A stretch of 64,000 bases of DNA, taken from Draconibacterium sp. Lineage in GTDB: Bacteria > Bacteroidota > Bacteroidia > Bacteroidales > Prolixibacteraceae. The first letter of the stretch is position 1. The number at the start of each line of letters is the position of its first letter. A program made the position numbers and the translations under genes. The stretch is taken from the NCBI GenBank assembly GCA_016705335.1, contig JADIYN010000003.1, positions 104,845 to 168,844 of the forward strand, read 5' to 3'. Shown here one piece after another: positions 39,966-50,253 of the stretch. The notes beneath the pieces were generated by a model. That model ran no database searches and had not been told where the DNA came from. It saw only the letters and a list, made by a program, of their open reading frames with translations.

Positions 39966-40865
39966 ATGATAAAAATAGCAAATGCACCCTGTTCGTGGGG
40001 AGCGCTCGAATTTGAACTGGAAGGAAAATCGCTGGGTTACCAGCAGGTACTTTCAGAAATGGTGGAAACCGGATATGCCGGTACTGAACTCGGTGATTGG
40101 GGATTTATGCCTTCAAATCCTGATGATCTTAAAAAAGTACTTGATGGGAAAAGTCTGCAGCTACTTGGAGCTTTTGTTCCTGTTGCCCTTGCAAAGGAGG
40201 AAGCTCATGCTGCCGGAATTGAACTGGCCTTAAAAACTGCCGGTTTGATGTTTGACGCCGGATATAAAAACGCGTTTATTGTTCTGGCAGACGAAAACGG
40301 CTCAGTGGAAATACGCACTAAAAATGCAGGAAGAATAACTCCAGAAATGGGTTTGTCGGAAAACCAATGGAAAACTTTCGCCGCCGGAGCCGAAAAAGTC
40401 GCCAAAGCAGTGAAAGATAAATATGGTATGCGAACTGTTTTCCACCATCATTGCGGTGGATTTGTCGAAACCCCCGGGGAAGTGGCAAAACTGATGGAAC
40501 TTACTAATCCTGAAATACTGGGTCTTTGTCTTGATATGGGTCATTTTGCCTTTGGTGGCGGTGATCCGGTTGTTGCTTTAAAGAAATATTACAATCGAAT
40601 CTGGCATGTTCATTTTAAAGATTTCGATCCGAAAGTTGGACAAGATGCTAAGGAAAATAATTACGATTATTTCAAATCAGTAGAAGAAGGAGTTTTTTGC
40701 GAACTTGGAAAAGGAAGTGTTGATTTCGAATCAATCGTAAAAATTCTGAATGAAAAAGAATACGATGGCTGGATCGTTGTTGAACAGGATGTACTTCCGG
40801 GAATGGGTTCGCCAAAAAAATGTGCTGACCACAACCGAAAATACATTAAATCATTAGGACTGTAG
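39966..40865 (+). CDS. iolE: myo-inosose-2 dehydratase
   Basis: IolE removes water from 2-keto-myo-inositol to give 3D-(3,5/4)-trihydroxycyclohexane-1,2-dione. The 299-aa protein is an AP-endonuclease-2-fold TIM barrel starting MIKIANAPCSWGALEFELEG, the IolE-type N-terminus (N-P-C-S-W-G variant). It has AGTELGDWGFMP (metal Glu region), VFHHHCGGFVETPGE, LCLDMGHFAFGGGDPV (metal Asp/His) and WHVHFKDFDP. The frame is intact. Gaps are 67 bp upstream and 70 bp downstream, the latter carrying a small dispersed repeat. Confidence 0.92.
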   Translation: MIKIANAPCSWGALEFELEGKSLGYQQVLSEMVETGYAGTELGDWGFMPSNPDDLKKVLDGKSLQLLGAFVPVALAKEEAHAAGIELALKTAGLMFDAGYKNAFIVLADENGSVEIRTKNAGRITPEMGLSENQWKTFAAGAEKVAKAVKDKYGMRTVFHHHCGGFVETPGEVAKLMELTNPEILGLCLDMGHFAFGGGDPVVALKKYYNRIWHVHFKDFDPKVGQDAKENNYDYFKSVEEGVFCELGKGSVDFESIVKILNEKEYDGWIVVEQDVLPGMGSPKKCADHNRKYIKSLGL

Positions 40866-40872
40866 AAATCTA

Positions 40873-40900
40873 ATATGCCCTATGTGCCTATGTGGTTAAA
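40873..40900. repeat. CCTATGTGCCTATGTGGTTAAA-type intergenic repeat
   Basis: Two adjacent CCTATGTG units followed by GTTAAA lie between iolE and iolG. I recognise the wording from intergenic DNA of several Bacteroidota; it has no coding sense here. Confidence 0.45.
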
Positions 40901-40935
40901 AATTAAAATGAAATTGAAAAAATAATATAATCAAA

Positions 40936-41946
40936 ATGAAAAAAATAAATGTTGCAGTTGCCGGTTTAGGCAGAATTGGTAAGATACACCTCAAGAATTT
41001 GTGCCGGAATTTTTCGGAAATTGAGGTGGTTGCAGTTATGGATGTTTTTAACGAATCAAAATTAATTGCCGATGAATTTAATATACCCGTTTTTGTAATA
41101 GATTTTGACGAATTACTGGCAGTGCCTGATCTGGATGTAGTTGTTATCTGCTCACCAACCGACACACATGCCGATTATGTAGTAAAAGCGGCGAAAGCCG
41201 GCAAACAGATTTTTTGCGAAAAACCGCTCGATCTTTCACTTGACCGGGTAAAAGAAGTACTCGAAATTGTAAATGAATCTGGCGTAAAACTGATGTTGGG
41301 TTTCAACCGCCGATTTGATCCTGAATTTAAAAAAATCAGACAATTGGTTGTGAACGATGCTATTGGCGATCCTCAAATCATTAAAATCACAAGCCGCGAT
41401 CCCGGGCCACCACCTGTTTCTTATATAAAAGTTTCGGGCGGAATGTTTTTGGATATGACCATTCATGATTTCGACATGGCACGCTACATTTCGGGCAAAC
41501 AGGTAAAAGAAGTTTATGCAAAAGGCGCGGTAATGGTTGATCCTGAAATTGGCAAAGCCGGAGATATTGATACTGCTATTATTACCCTCACTTTCGAGGA
41601 TGGCACGATGGCTGTTATCGATAATTGCCGGAAAGCAGTTTATGGTTACGACCAGCGGCTCGAAGTTTTTGGCAGCAAAGGAATGGCACAGGCTGAAAAC
41701 AATTTCCCCAATAACCACAAATTATACACTGCTGCAGGCGTTTCCGGCGATTTGCCTTTACACTTTTTCCTTGAAAGATACGATGCTTCCTACAATCAGG
41801 AAATCAGGGAATTTATTGATGCAATTGTTTCGGGCAGCAAAATGCCGGTTGATGGTAATGATGGATTACTTTCGATTGCAATTGGTTTGGCGGCAAAAAA
41901 ATCCATTCAGGAAAACAGACCTGTCCCTTTATCTGAGGTTTTATAG
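40936..41946 (+). CDS. iolG: myo-inositol 2-dehydrogenase (Gfo/Idh/MocA family)
   Basis: IolG oxidises myo-inositol to 2-keto-myo-inositol with NAD+, the first pathway step. The 336-aa protein has the Rossmann start MKKINVAVAGLGRIGKIHLKN, the catalytic Lys motif FCEKPLDLS near residue 97, NRRFDPEFK and the IolG-type active site SGGMFLDMTIHDFDMARY (Asp and His near residues 171 and 175). KAVYGYDQRLEVFGSKGMAQAEN is also typical. No signal peptide, so it is cytosolic. It is the last gene of the catabolic operon; SusC starts 242 bp downstream. Related dehydrogenases act on scyllo-inositol or glucose, but context supports myo-inositol. Confidence 0.93.
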   Translation: MKKINVAVAGLGRIGKIHLKNLCRNFSEIEVVAVMDVFNESKLIADEFNIPVFVIDFDELLAVPDLDVVVICSPTDTHADYVVKAAKAGKQIFCEKPLDLSLDRVKEVLEIVNESGVKLMLGFNRRFDPEFKKIRQLVVNDAIGDPQIIKITSRDPGPPPVSYIKVSGGMFLDMTIHDFDMARYISGKQVKEVYAKGAVMVDPEIGKAGDIDTAIITLTFEDGTMAVIDNCRKAVYGYDQRLEVFGSKGMAQAENNFPNNHKLYTAAGVSGDLPLHFFLERYDASYNQEIREFIDAIVSGSKMPVDGNDGLLSIAIGLAAKKSIQENRPVPLSEVL

Positions 41947-41969
41947 GAACTCAGAAATCCTGTTTTAGG

Positions 41970-42006
41970 AATTGAATCACCAATAAATATTTTAAGGGAT
42001 TCAATT
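41970..42006. promoter_or_regulatory. Inverted repeat between iolG and susC
   Basis: Perfect 9-bp arms (AATTGAATC, 41970-41978, and GATTCAATT, 41998-42006) flank a 19-nt AT-rich spacer. There is no T-tract. It could be a weak transcript-end stem or a protein site controlling susC. Confidence 0.3.
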
Positions 42007-42188
42007 GAATAAATAATGATTTAGTTCTAACTCAAAAAAAAAAATCAATATGAAAAAATGGAAATGCAACACAGTTTACTGATTGTATTCTAAGTTTTAA
42101 AAAGTAGAATTTTAACTTATTAACACACTCTAAATGAGACTTGTTAAATCGATTATGTTTTCTGTATTAATATTAATTTTATAATCAT

Positions 42189-45100
42189 ATGAAAAAATTA
42201 GTTCTAAGAAATCTCTTATTATGGAAAGGTCACTTTCCTGCTTTTCATAAAATATATTTAACGATTTTGATTTCAATCTTTACAATATCCGGAGCCTGGG
42301 CCAATCTAAATCCAGTCGATTCTGGTAATTCTTCTGATAAATTAAACACTGCATCTGTTCAGCAACAAAAAAAGCAAATTTCAGGTACTGTTGTCGGGCA
42401 GGATGGCAATCCTATTCCGGGTGTTTCAGTTGTGGTGCAAGGTACTACAACGGGAGCCACTACAAATATGGATGGGGAATTTAAACTTGAAATACCTGCA
42501 GATGCACAAACTTTTGTGTTTTCTTTTGTGGGAATGAAAACGCAGGAAATACCGGTTGCAGGCAAAACTGTATTTGCAGTTACTCTTTTGGAAGAAACAA
42601 TTGGCCTTGAAGAGGTTGTTGCAATTGGTTACGGAACACAAAGAAAAGCTGATTTAACGGGTGCTGTTTCAACCGTTGCTCCTGACAATTTAAAACAAGG
42701 TATCAACCAATCAGTTAGTCATGCTTTGCAAGGACGTGTTGCAGGTGTAACAGCTATTCAAAATTCTGGAGAACCTGGTGGCGGTGTTGAAATCAGAATC
42801 AGGGGGGCCGGTTCAATTAACGATAACAGCCCGCTTTATGTAGTTGATGGAATTATCGGAAGTATTGCAAATTTAAACCCTGCCGACATTGAAAGCATGA
42901 CTGTACTGAAAGATGCTGCTTCTGCTGCTATTTACGGTTCACGCGGTGCAAATGGCGTTGTTATTGTTACTACAAAAAAGGGTAAAAAAGGACAAAAAAC
43001 TTCAGTTTCGTTCAATACAAGTCAGGGTGTGCAGCAAGCCTGGAAAATGCCAACTTCTTTAACGGCTGAAGAAAGAAACATGATCCATAAGGAAGCTCTG
43101 ACAAATGATAATACACCAACTTCAGAATCAATCTGGAACTATTACAATGATCCAACTAATGCTGTTACAAGAACTGACTGGTTTTCGGAAATACTAAAAC
43201 CAGCCTACATTTCAAACAGCGATTTAAGTTTCCAGGGAGGTTCTGAGAACTCTAATTTTTTATTTAGCCTTGGCTATCTCGACAACAACGGTATTTTAAC
43301 CGGAACGAACTATAAAAAGTACAATATTCGTTTTAACAGTCAACACGAAATCGTTAAAAATTTAACCTTTGGTGAAAATATTTCACTCGTAATTACCGAT
43401 CAGCAAATTGCGGATACACGAGGCAGTTATGATGGCGTTTTAAGTGCAGCACTTTTTAATATGCGAAATACACCGGTTTGGGAGGATCAGTCCAATCAAA
43501 TTTATGGCGCTCCAACTGGTGATTTTCCAAATCCGGTTGCATCACTTAACAGCAGAGATATTACGCAAAAAAATAATGGATTTTCAGGAAATTTATATCT
43601 TGAATATAAATTCCTTGAAATGTTTACTGTAAAAACCGACTTTGGCTATACATTAAACAATGGGAAAAACAAAAACTTCAAATCAATAGCAATAAATGGT
43701 GGCCGCGGACTTGACCAAAACGGATTAAGCGAAAGTTACGCAACAAACAAAACCTGGATTTGGAACAATACTGTAAATTTTGATAAAAGAATTGAAAGCC
43801 ATCACATTGCAGCTCTTGCAGGTATGTCAATGGAATCGGGACTTTATGAATGGTTATCGTCAGGTACAGCCAAACAATTTAGCAATCAAGACCCGGCCTT
43901 GCGCTATTTTAACAATGCCGGAGCATTTCCGGAACATGTTTCAGGCAGTGCTGATGATTATGCTTTACAGAGTTATTTTGGCCGCATTTCGTATGAATAT
44001 GCCGATAAATATTTATTCGCTGGCAATATTCGTGCTGATGGTTCGTCAAAATTCCCTTCTGACAAACGCTGGGGTGTATTCCCTTCGTTTTCAGCTGGAT
44101 GGAGAATATCAAACGAAGCATTTTTCAGCAGTTTAACCAATGTAGTTTCCGACCTTAAACTTCGTGGAAGCTGGGGACAATTAGGGAATGACAAAATTCC
44201 GAATTACCAGTATTATAGTACAGTTAGTACGGTTGGTTCACCAACTCTTGACGGAAATCAGTTTACAGCTGTAGCTCAAAATCGTTTTGCAAATACAAAT
44301 ATTCAATGGGAGGTTACTACCCAAACAGACATTGGTATTGATGCCGGATTTCTGGAAAATAAAATTCAGTTAACAGCGGATTACTATGATAAGGAAACAA
44401 CTGATATTTTAGTTCAGGTACCACTTGTTTCATCGTTAGGTGTTGGAATTGCTCCATTTCGTAACGCCGGAAAAGTTTCAAATAAAGGTTTTGACTTAGG
44501 TATTAGTTACCGAAACCGCGATAATGAGTTTAAATATGAAATATCGGCTAATGCAGCATCAGTAAAAAACAAACTTGAAACCCTTGGTGTTGCCGGTGCT
44601 AAAGAGATTTTTACTTCCGACTATAAAAACGTTCTTGTAGGCAGAATTGCTGAAGGTGAGCCATTGGGTCATTTTTATGTGCTTAATGCTTTAGGAATAT
44701 TTCAAAGTACCGATGAAATTAGTAGTTACACAAGTGCCGGAGGTGGAAAAATACAACCTAATGCAGTGCCTGGTGATGTTAAATTTGAAGACAGGAACAA
44801 GGACGGTGTAATTAGTGCCGATGACAGGTTTAATGCAGGTAACAGCTTTCCAACATTTACCTATTCTTTGACATTTAACGGTGAATACAAAGGATGGGAT
44901 GTAAATATGTTGTGGATTGGAAGCCAGGGTAATGAAATCTTTAACGGCTTAAAACTGGGAGGTACTTTTATGCAGGGAACCAGTTACAACAACAGTCCTG
45001 AAATTCTAGACCGTTGGACTTCTGATTCAAAAAGCACTACTGTTCCAAGGGTAACTGTTAAAGATTTAAATAACAACAAAACTTACAGCACTCTTTATAT

Positions 45101-45353
45101 TGAAGACGGAAGTTTTGCACGCATGAAATACCTCACATTTGGTTATACTTTTAAAGAAAGCCTTTTGGGGAATAGCATAAGTAAACTTCGTTTGTACATG
45201 ACTTTCCAAAATTTAATTACAATAACCAAATATTCAGGGTACGACCCGGAAATTGGAGCTGAAGGAGGATTTAGCAATAATATGTATGGTGTTGACAAAG
45301 GGGTTTACCCACAGGCAAAAGCATATATACTTGGATTAAACATTAATTTCTAA
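42189..45353 (+). CDS. SusC-family TonB-dependent outer-membrane transporter
   Basis: This intact 1,054-aa protein starts MKKLVLRNLLLWKGHFPAFH with a long signal region (to about residue 40). A carboxypeptidase-regulatory-like domain follows (KQISGTVVGQDGNPIPGVSVVV, residues 61-135), then a TonB box region (EEVVAIGYGTQRKADLTGAV). The plug carries GAGSINDNSPLYVVDG and KDAASAAIYGSRGANGVVIVTTKKG, the SusC/RagA signature. The rest is a 22-strand-type barrel ending YILGLNINF. It imports oligomeric or glycolipid-derived ligands through the outer membrane with TonB energy, capped by the SusD protein 11 bp downstream. It directly follows the inositol operon, so the ligand may be inositol-containing. 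Confidence 0.95.
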   Translation: MKKLVLRNLLLWKGHFPAFHKIYLTILISIFTISGAWANLNPVDSGNSSDKLNTASVQQQKKQISGTVVGQDGNPIPGVSVVVQGTTTGATTNMDGEFKLEIPADAQTFVFSFVGMKTQEIPVAGKTVFAVTLLEETIGLEEVVAIGYGTQRKADLTGAVSTVAPDNLKQGINQSVSHALQGRVAGVTAIQNSGEPGGGVEIRIRGAGSINDNSPLYVVDGIIGSIANLNPADIESMTVLKDAASAAIYGSRGANGVVIVTTKKGKKGQKTSVSFNTSQGVQQAWKMPTSLTAEERNMIHKEALTNDNTPTSESIWNYYNDPTNAVTRTDWFSEILKPAYISNSDLSFQGGSENSNFLFSLGYLDNNGILTGTNYKKYNIRFNSQHEIVKNLTFGENISLVITDQQIADTRGSYDGVLSAALFNMRNTPVWEDQSNQIYGAPTGDFPNPVASLNSRDITQKNNGFSGNLYLEYKFLEMFTVKTDFGYTLNNGKNKNFKSIAINGGRGLDQNGLSESYATNKTWIWNNTVNFDKRIESHHIAALAGMSMESGLYEWLSSGTAKQFSNQDPALRYFNNAGAFPEHVSGSADDYALQSYFGRISYEYADKYLFAGNIRADGSSKFPSDKRWGVFPSFSAGWRISNEAFFSSLTNVVSDLKLRGSWGQLGNDKIPNYQYYSTVSTVGSPTLDGNQFTAVAQNRFANTNIQWEVTTQTDIGIDAGFLENKIQLTADYYDKETTDILVQVPLVSSLGVGIAPFRNAGKVSNKGFDLGISYRNRDNEFKYEISANAASVKNKLETLGVAGAKEIFTSDYKNVLVGRIAEGEPLGHFYVLNALGIFQSTDEISSYTSAGGGKIQPNAVPGDVKFEDRNKDGVISADDRFNAGNSFPTFTYSLTFNGEYKGWDVNMLWIGSQGNEIFNGLKLGGTFMQGTSYNNSPEILDRWTSDSKSTTVPRVTVKDLNNNKTYSTLYIEDGSFARMKYLTFGYTFKESLLGNSISKLRLYMTFQNLITITKYSGYDPEIGAEGGFSNNMYGVDKGVYPQAKAYILGLNINF

Positions 45354-45364
45354 TTTTTTAAAAA

Positions 45365-46858
45365 ATGAAGATTATGAAAAATTATATTATCTCAATATCA
45401 TTGATTTTCATGCTGGTGTCGTGCGGAGAAGATTTTCTTGATAAACAACCACATGAATTTACTGACGCAGTATTCTGGAAAACTGCAGATCAGGCAGAGT
45501 CAGCTTTGGCAGGAGTTTATAGTCCTCTTCAGGATGAAGAAGCACTTGGAGGCGAAGAGTGGTGTGGAATGGAATGTTTTAGCGATAACGCATACATGAA
45601 TGACCCGTATGCTGATTTTGTTGCAATGTCAGAGTTCAGGGCAATCCAGAATACAGAAGGTGACCTCAGCCTAAACAGCTATAAATCATACTATAAAACA
45701 ATAAAACGCGCGAGCGATGTTTTATACAATGTACCTAACATTGATATGGATGCTTCACAACAAAAGAGAATTTTGGGAGAAGCCAATTTTCTGCTTGCCT
45801 TTGCCTATTTCCAGCTTACAAATCGTTATGGAGGATTGCCAATCTATGATTCTGAAGACGCTCAGGCTTCATTAACAAGAGCCAGCGAAGCTGAAACGTG
45901 GGAAAAAATAGAAGCCAGCCTGATAACTGCGACTGAGCAACTGGCTTGGGAACACCAGGAAGGTCGTCCCGGTTTGGGTGCGGCCTGGGGACTGCTTGCA
46001 AAAGTTTATGCCTATCAGAAAAAGTGGGATTTGGCAAAAACTGCAAGTGAAACAGTTATCAGTTCGGGCAAGCACAACATTTCACTTCCCTATAAAGATT
46101 TGTTTACGATTGAACACGAAAGCGATAGTGAAATCCTTTGGGGATTAGGTGCCAGATTGGATGAATATCCTATTACACCTGTTTTATTATTGCCAAATAA
46201 TGTTTGGGATGGAACTCATGATGAGCCAATGGGTGAAGGATGGAGATTAGTAAGTCCAACTCAGTATTTCTACGATTCATATAAATCAGGTGATTCGCGA
46301 AAAGCAGCCACTGTTGCAAAACGTGGTGTTGATGTGATTACTTACAACGGTTCTACGGATATTCTTCAGGCACCAAACAATCAGTCTCCCGTTGTTTGTA
46401 TTAAATATATGTCACCTTATGCTGAAAATTATGTAGGTTGGGCGGCAGGACTTAATGTTCCGGCATTGAGGTATTCCGATATTTTATTAATTAATGCCGA
46501 AGCAATTATGAACCTTAACGGAGGTGGCCCATCAAACAGAACAGTTGGTGTTGCTGCTGCTGCATCTTTTAATATTGTTCATCAGCGGGCTGGGTTAGAC
46601 CCAATTGCGGCTCCAACATTCAACGACCTAATGTATGAAAGACAAATGGAGCTTGCATTCGAAGGTGGAGATCGTCATTTTGACCTGGTACGCTGGGGAC
46701 TTGCTGCTGAAGTTTACAATGCGCTACCTGCGGAAGGAACTTACAAACCAAAACGTGTATTTATTCCGGCAACACATCGTTTGTTACCATTTCCTCAAAG
46801 AGAAATTGACAACAGCAACGGCACAATTAACCAGAATACCGGATATGCTGGTATGTAA
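45365..46858 (+). CDS. SusD/RagB-family surface nutrient-binding lipoprotein
   Basis: This 497-aa lipoprotein (IISISLIFMLVSCGEDFLDKQP, Cys near residue 21) has the SusD N-terminal motif FLDKQPHEFTD. Helical TPR-like repeats follow (ILGEANFLLAFAYFQLTNRYGGLPI, WGLLAKVYAYQKKWDLAKTASE), and the C-terminus has RYSDILLINAEAIMNL, RQMELAFEGGDRHFDLVRWG and NTGYAGM. It sits on the cell surface and closes over SusC to capture ligand. The ATG at 45365 is followed by another at 45374, either of which could be used. A strong hairpin follows the stop. Confidence 0.95.
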   Translation: MKIMKNYIISISLIFMLVSCGEDFLDKQPHEFTDAVFWKTADQAESALAGVYSPLQDEEALGGEEWCGMECFSDNAYMNDPYADFVAMSEFRAIQNTEGDLSLNSYKSYYKTIKRASDVLYNVPNIDMDASQQKRILGEANFLLAFAYFQLTNRYGGLPIYDSEDAQASLTRASEAETWEKIEASLITATEQLAWEHQEGRPGLGAAWGLLAKVYAYQKKWDLAKTASETVISSGKHNISLPYKDLFTIEHESDSEILWGLGARLDEYPITPVLLLPNNVWDGTHDEPMGEGWRLVSPTQYFYDSYKSGDSRKAATVAKRGVDVITYNGSTDILQAPNNQSPVVCIKYMSPYAENYVGWAAGLNVPALRYSDILLINAEAIMNLNGGGPSNRTVGVAAAASFNIVHQRAGLDPIAAPTFNDLMYERQMELAFEGGDRHFDLVRWGLAAEVYNALPAEGTYKPKRVFIPATHRLLPFPQREIDNSNGTINQNTGYAGM

Positions 46859-46879
46859 ATCAAATTAATAAAAAGTACA

Positions 46880-46910
46880 AATTAGGGGAAGTAAATCACT
46901 TCCCCTAATT
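46880..46910 (+). terminator. Intercistronic hairpin after susD
   Basis: A perfect 13-bp stem (46880-46892 with 46898-46910) with a 5-nt loop begins 22 bp after the susD stop. It lacks a downstream T-tract on the + strand, so it may attenuate or protect the susCD message more than end it. GH92 starts 73 bp further on. Confidence 0.65.
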
Positions 46911-46983
46911 ATAAATTGAAATAAAAGTCCATGATCAGTTTTGTAAATTCAGGAGAAATAATTTCTGGTTTCAATAACGAAAT

Positions 46984-49900
46984 ATGAACATTTCGAAATC
47001 ATTCATATTAACATTGTTTGTGTTGTTTTTTGCTTTTTCAATAAAAGGTAATGACAACCTGAAATATGTAAATCCTTTTATTGGTACAGCACCGTCAAAA
47101 ATTCCATCAAATTGGGAAGGACATGGCCGTACATATCCGGGTGCAGTTGCCCCTTTTGGATACATTCAGTTAACGCCAGAAACCCGATTATCTCCTTCTA
47201 AAGGATACGATTATCGCGATAACAGTATCTATTTCTTTAGCTGTTTTCACCATTTAAGTGGCTATCCAAACGGCTCTTCCGGTCAAGGCAAGATTATGCT
47301 TGTCGAAAATTGGAGTTCTTTTCAGATTAATAATCACAAACGGCCTTTTTCACACCAAATGAATATACTGAACCGGGATATTACAAAGTAAAATTCGATG
47401 ACAATGGAACTACTGTTGAAGCATGCTCTTCAACCCGGTCAGGAATGTTTCGTTTTGATTTTAACAAAAATACCAATCCGAAGGTTTTTATCGGAGATAT
47501 TGGAGATATCGTTTTGGAAAATCCCTCCGTTAAAGGATCAAAACGAAATATATGGATTGAGTTTGAAATACCCTGGCAAAGTGTTGAAAAATCAGGTGAT
47601 GGCTATATTTTTACTTTCAGCAAAACAAACAAAAATTTACTGTTGAAATTAAGTACCTCTTCAGTAAGTTTTCAAAATGCAAAAACAAACCTTGCCATAG
47701 AAATTCCGGACTGGGATTTTGATGCCCTAAAAAATAAAACTCAAAATGATTGGGAAAATGAGCTTTCAGTTATTGACATTCAGGATAGCTCGGTTCAAAA
47801 TAAAACAAAATTTTATACCGCACTTTATCACTCATTGTTAATTCCCTGGGTAATTTCCGATACTGATGGAACTTATTTGGGACTTGATGGCAAAATACAA
47901 AAATCAGAAGGAGAAAATCAATATGGCACTTTTTCTCCCTGGGATACTTTTCGATCCTTTCATCCACTGCTTTGTATTATTGCACCGCAGCGACAAAATG
48001 ATATGATAATTTCGATGCTCGATATTTATAAGCAAACCGGGCAATTACCTGTTGAACCAATGACGGGTTTTCATTCAATTCCCATAATTGTAGATTCATA
48101 TTTAAAAGGAATTACCGGGTTCGATAAAATGCTGGCATACAAAGCCATGAAAAATCTCCTTTTATCCGATGAAGAGAAAAAAGCAGATGTAGAATCGTAT
48201 ATTTTGAAAGGTTTTGTTCCATCAAGTTATCCTGAATCAGTGACGCGGACCGTTGAATACGCATATAACGATTGGGTTTTATCGCAATTCGCCGATAAGG
48301 TAATGAACCTGCATGATGACTATTCTTTGCTTGCGAAGAGAAGTTTAAATTATCAAAATCTGTTAGATCCTGCTCAACTTTTTCTAGTTCCGCGAAGTGA
48401 AAAAGGTTTTATTCATTCTGAAGGAAACTTTGGTTACAAAGAAGGTGACAAATGGAATTATTCACTTTTTGTGCCTCATAATGTCAGGGATATAATTAAT
48501 TTGAAAGGAGGAAATCAGAAATTTATAAGCCAACTGGACAGTGCCTTAAACAATGGGTTAATTATGTTCGACAATGAACCTAATTTTCACATTCCATATC
48601 TGTATAATTATGCAAAATGTCCGGCAAAAACACAGGAGTGGGTTTCAAAAATCAGTGACACACAATTTACTGCAACTGACGGTGGACTTCCCGGAAACGA
48701 TGATTTGGGGTCAATGTCGAGCTGGTTTGTGTTTAATGCATTGGGATTTTTTCCGGTATGCCCGGGCATACCCGAATACAATATTGGAACTCCGTTATTT
48801 GAAAAAGTAATTATTCATATTCCCAACGGAAAAGATTTTATTATCAAAGCATTAAACTCTTCTTCAAAAATAACTTTATACATTTAGCAACCTTAAATGG
48901 AAAAGATTTTAATCAATCATGGTTTAATCATACTGAAATTTTAAGCGGTGGTGAAATTACCTTTTCGTTAGGACCAAATCCTTCCGAATGGGCTGTTAAT
49001 GCCACCTCTGAACCATATTCAATCACAAAAACAGAAGCTGTAATTTCTGTTGATTCAATCTGGGTACCAAAATCAAATGTTGACCCAAATGAACGTTTCA
49101 ATATATATTTCAATTTAAAAAACTCGGGAAGCACAGGTGTTAAAATTTTACGATTGATTGAGGACAGTAAAGAAATTGCACGAAGAAATATTTATGTTGA
49201 GGAAGGAAAAACTATTTCGGATTCACTGTTTTGCAGATTGTATAAACCAGGAATTTCAAAATTGAATATTGAAGGAAGCAACAAAACTGTAAATGTTAAA
49301 GTAAATAAATCAAATGTACGCAAGTTTGAAATTTCGAATTTAACTTATATCCCTCTTTTGAAAGAGGATGAAACTCAACAAATAAGTTTTTGGGCAAAAA
49401 ATATTGGTGGCTCATCTGATACAATACAAATTCCCATTTATCTCAACAATAATTTACTCAAAACTTCAACAATTGTAGCAGCACCGGGAGAAACTGTTAT
49501 TCATAAATATAAAATTTCAGACTACAAATCAGGAGTCAATACATTGCAAATAGATAGTGTAAAGTGCATATTTAAAGTTTATACAAGCAATAAAAATGCG
49601 ACTTTGGTTGACCTTCAGTTTCAGCAGAAAAACGGTGGAATTATAAAAGATGAGTCTGGCTTAATGAATAACGGAATTGCTCAAACCACTAATGTTGGAA
49701 GTCCCGATTTTTCAGGGTTTGATGAAAACACTTTTGTTGAAATAAAAAATAACCCTTCATTTTCAGTACTGAAAAATGATATTTCAATTATGGCCTGGGT
49801 AAAACTTTCTGAACCCGAAAAATATCCTGTTTCAATTATCACACAGGGCGATCACAATGTGATTCAGCTTAACAGGAACGAAATTGAGTTTTTTGCCGGT

Positions 49901-50209
49901 GGTTGGGGTCGGGGTGCCTGCACCGTTAACATATCCAACAATTTATTTGATGGATGGCATCATTTGGCTGGTGTTGCAGAGAGATTGTCACTTAAATTTT
50001 ATATTGATGGAGAACTCATGCAAACCGCGCAGTTAGATAACCTTGTCTCGTTAGTATCGAATGCAAACTGGAATTTGGGTAGAAACGAAGAGTTCCCCGG
50101 AAAAAGGATTTTTATTGGAAAAATGGATGGTGTAAAGATTTTTGCAGCGGCACTTACAAAGGAGGAAATCACTGAAATAATTAACGAAGGAAAAAAGAAT
50201 AAATTTTAA
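46984..50209 (+). CDS. GH92 alpha-mannosidase with C-terminal CARDB/LamG extension, two frame breaks
   Basis: Signal peptide at the start (MNISKSFILTLFVLFFAFS). The GH92 N-domain shows YVNPFIGTAPSKIPSNWEGHGRTYPGAVAPFG and FSCFHHLSGYPNGSSGQG. The catalytic (alpha/alpha)6 domain shows TYLGLDGKIQKSEGENQYGTFSPWDTFRSFHPL and the acidic motif GGLPGNDDLGSMSSWFVFNALGFFP. GH92 enzymes are Ca2+-dependent exo-alpha-mannosidases. The frame breaks near 47370 and at 48870-48885, where ATLNGKDFNQSWFNHTEILSGGEITFSLGPNPSEWAV continues the GH92 C-terminus. The protein then runs on through a CARDB-like beta domain (49000-49570) into a LamG jellyroll (49600-50200: FVEIKNNPSFSV, ISIMAWVKL, WHHLAGVAE). Total about 1,075 residues, against about 730-760 for a plain GH92, so it is a mannosidase with an added binding module. 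Confidence 0.85.
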
Positions 50210-50253
50210 TATCACTATATCAACTATGTATAATCATTATTTAAACCAATAAA

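Noticed and set aside
42050..42082. Ten-codon leader peptide before susC (MKKWKCNTVY)
   Set aside because: It is short, has no repeated regulatory codons and no associated attenuator stem, so chance is the simplest explanation.
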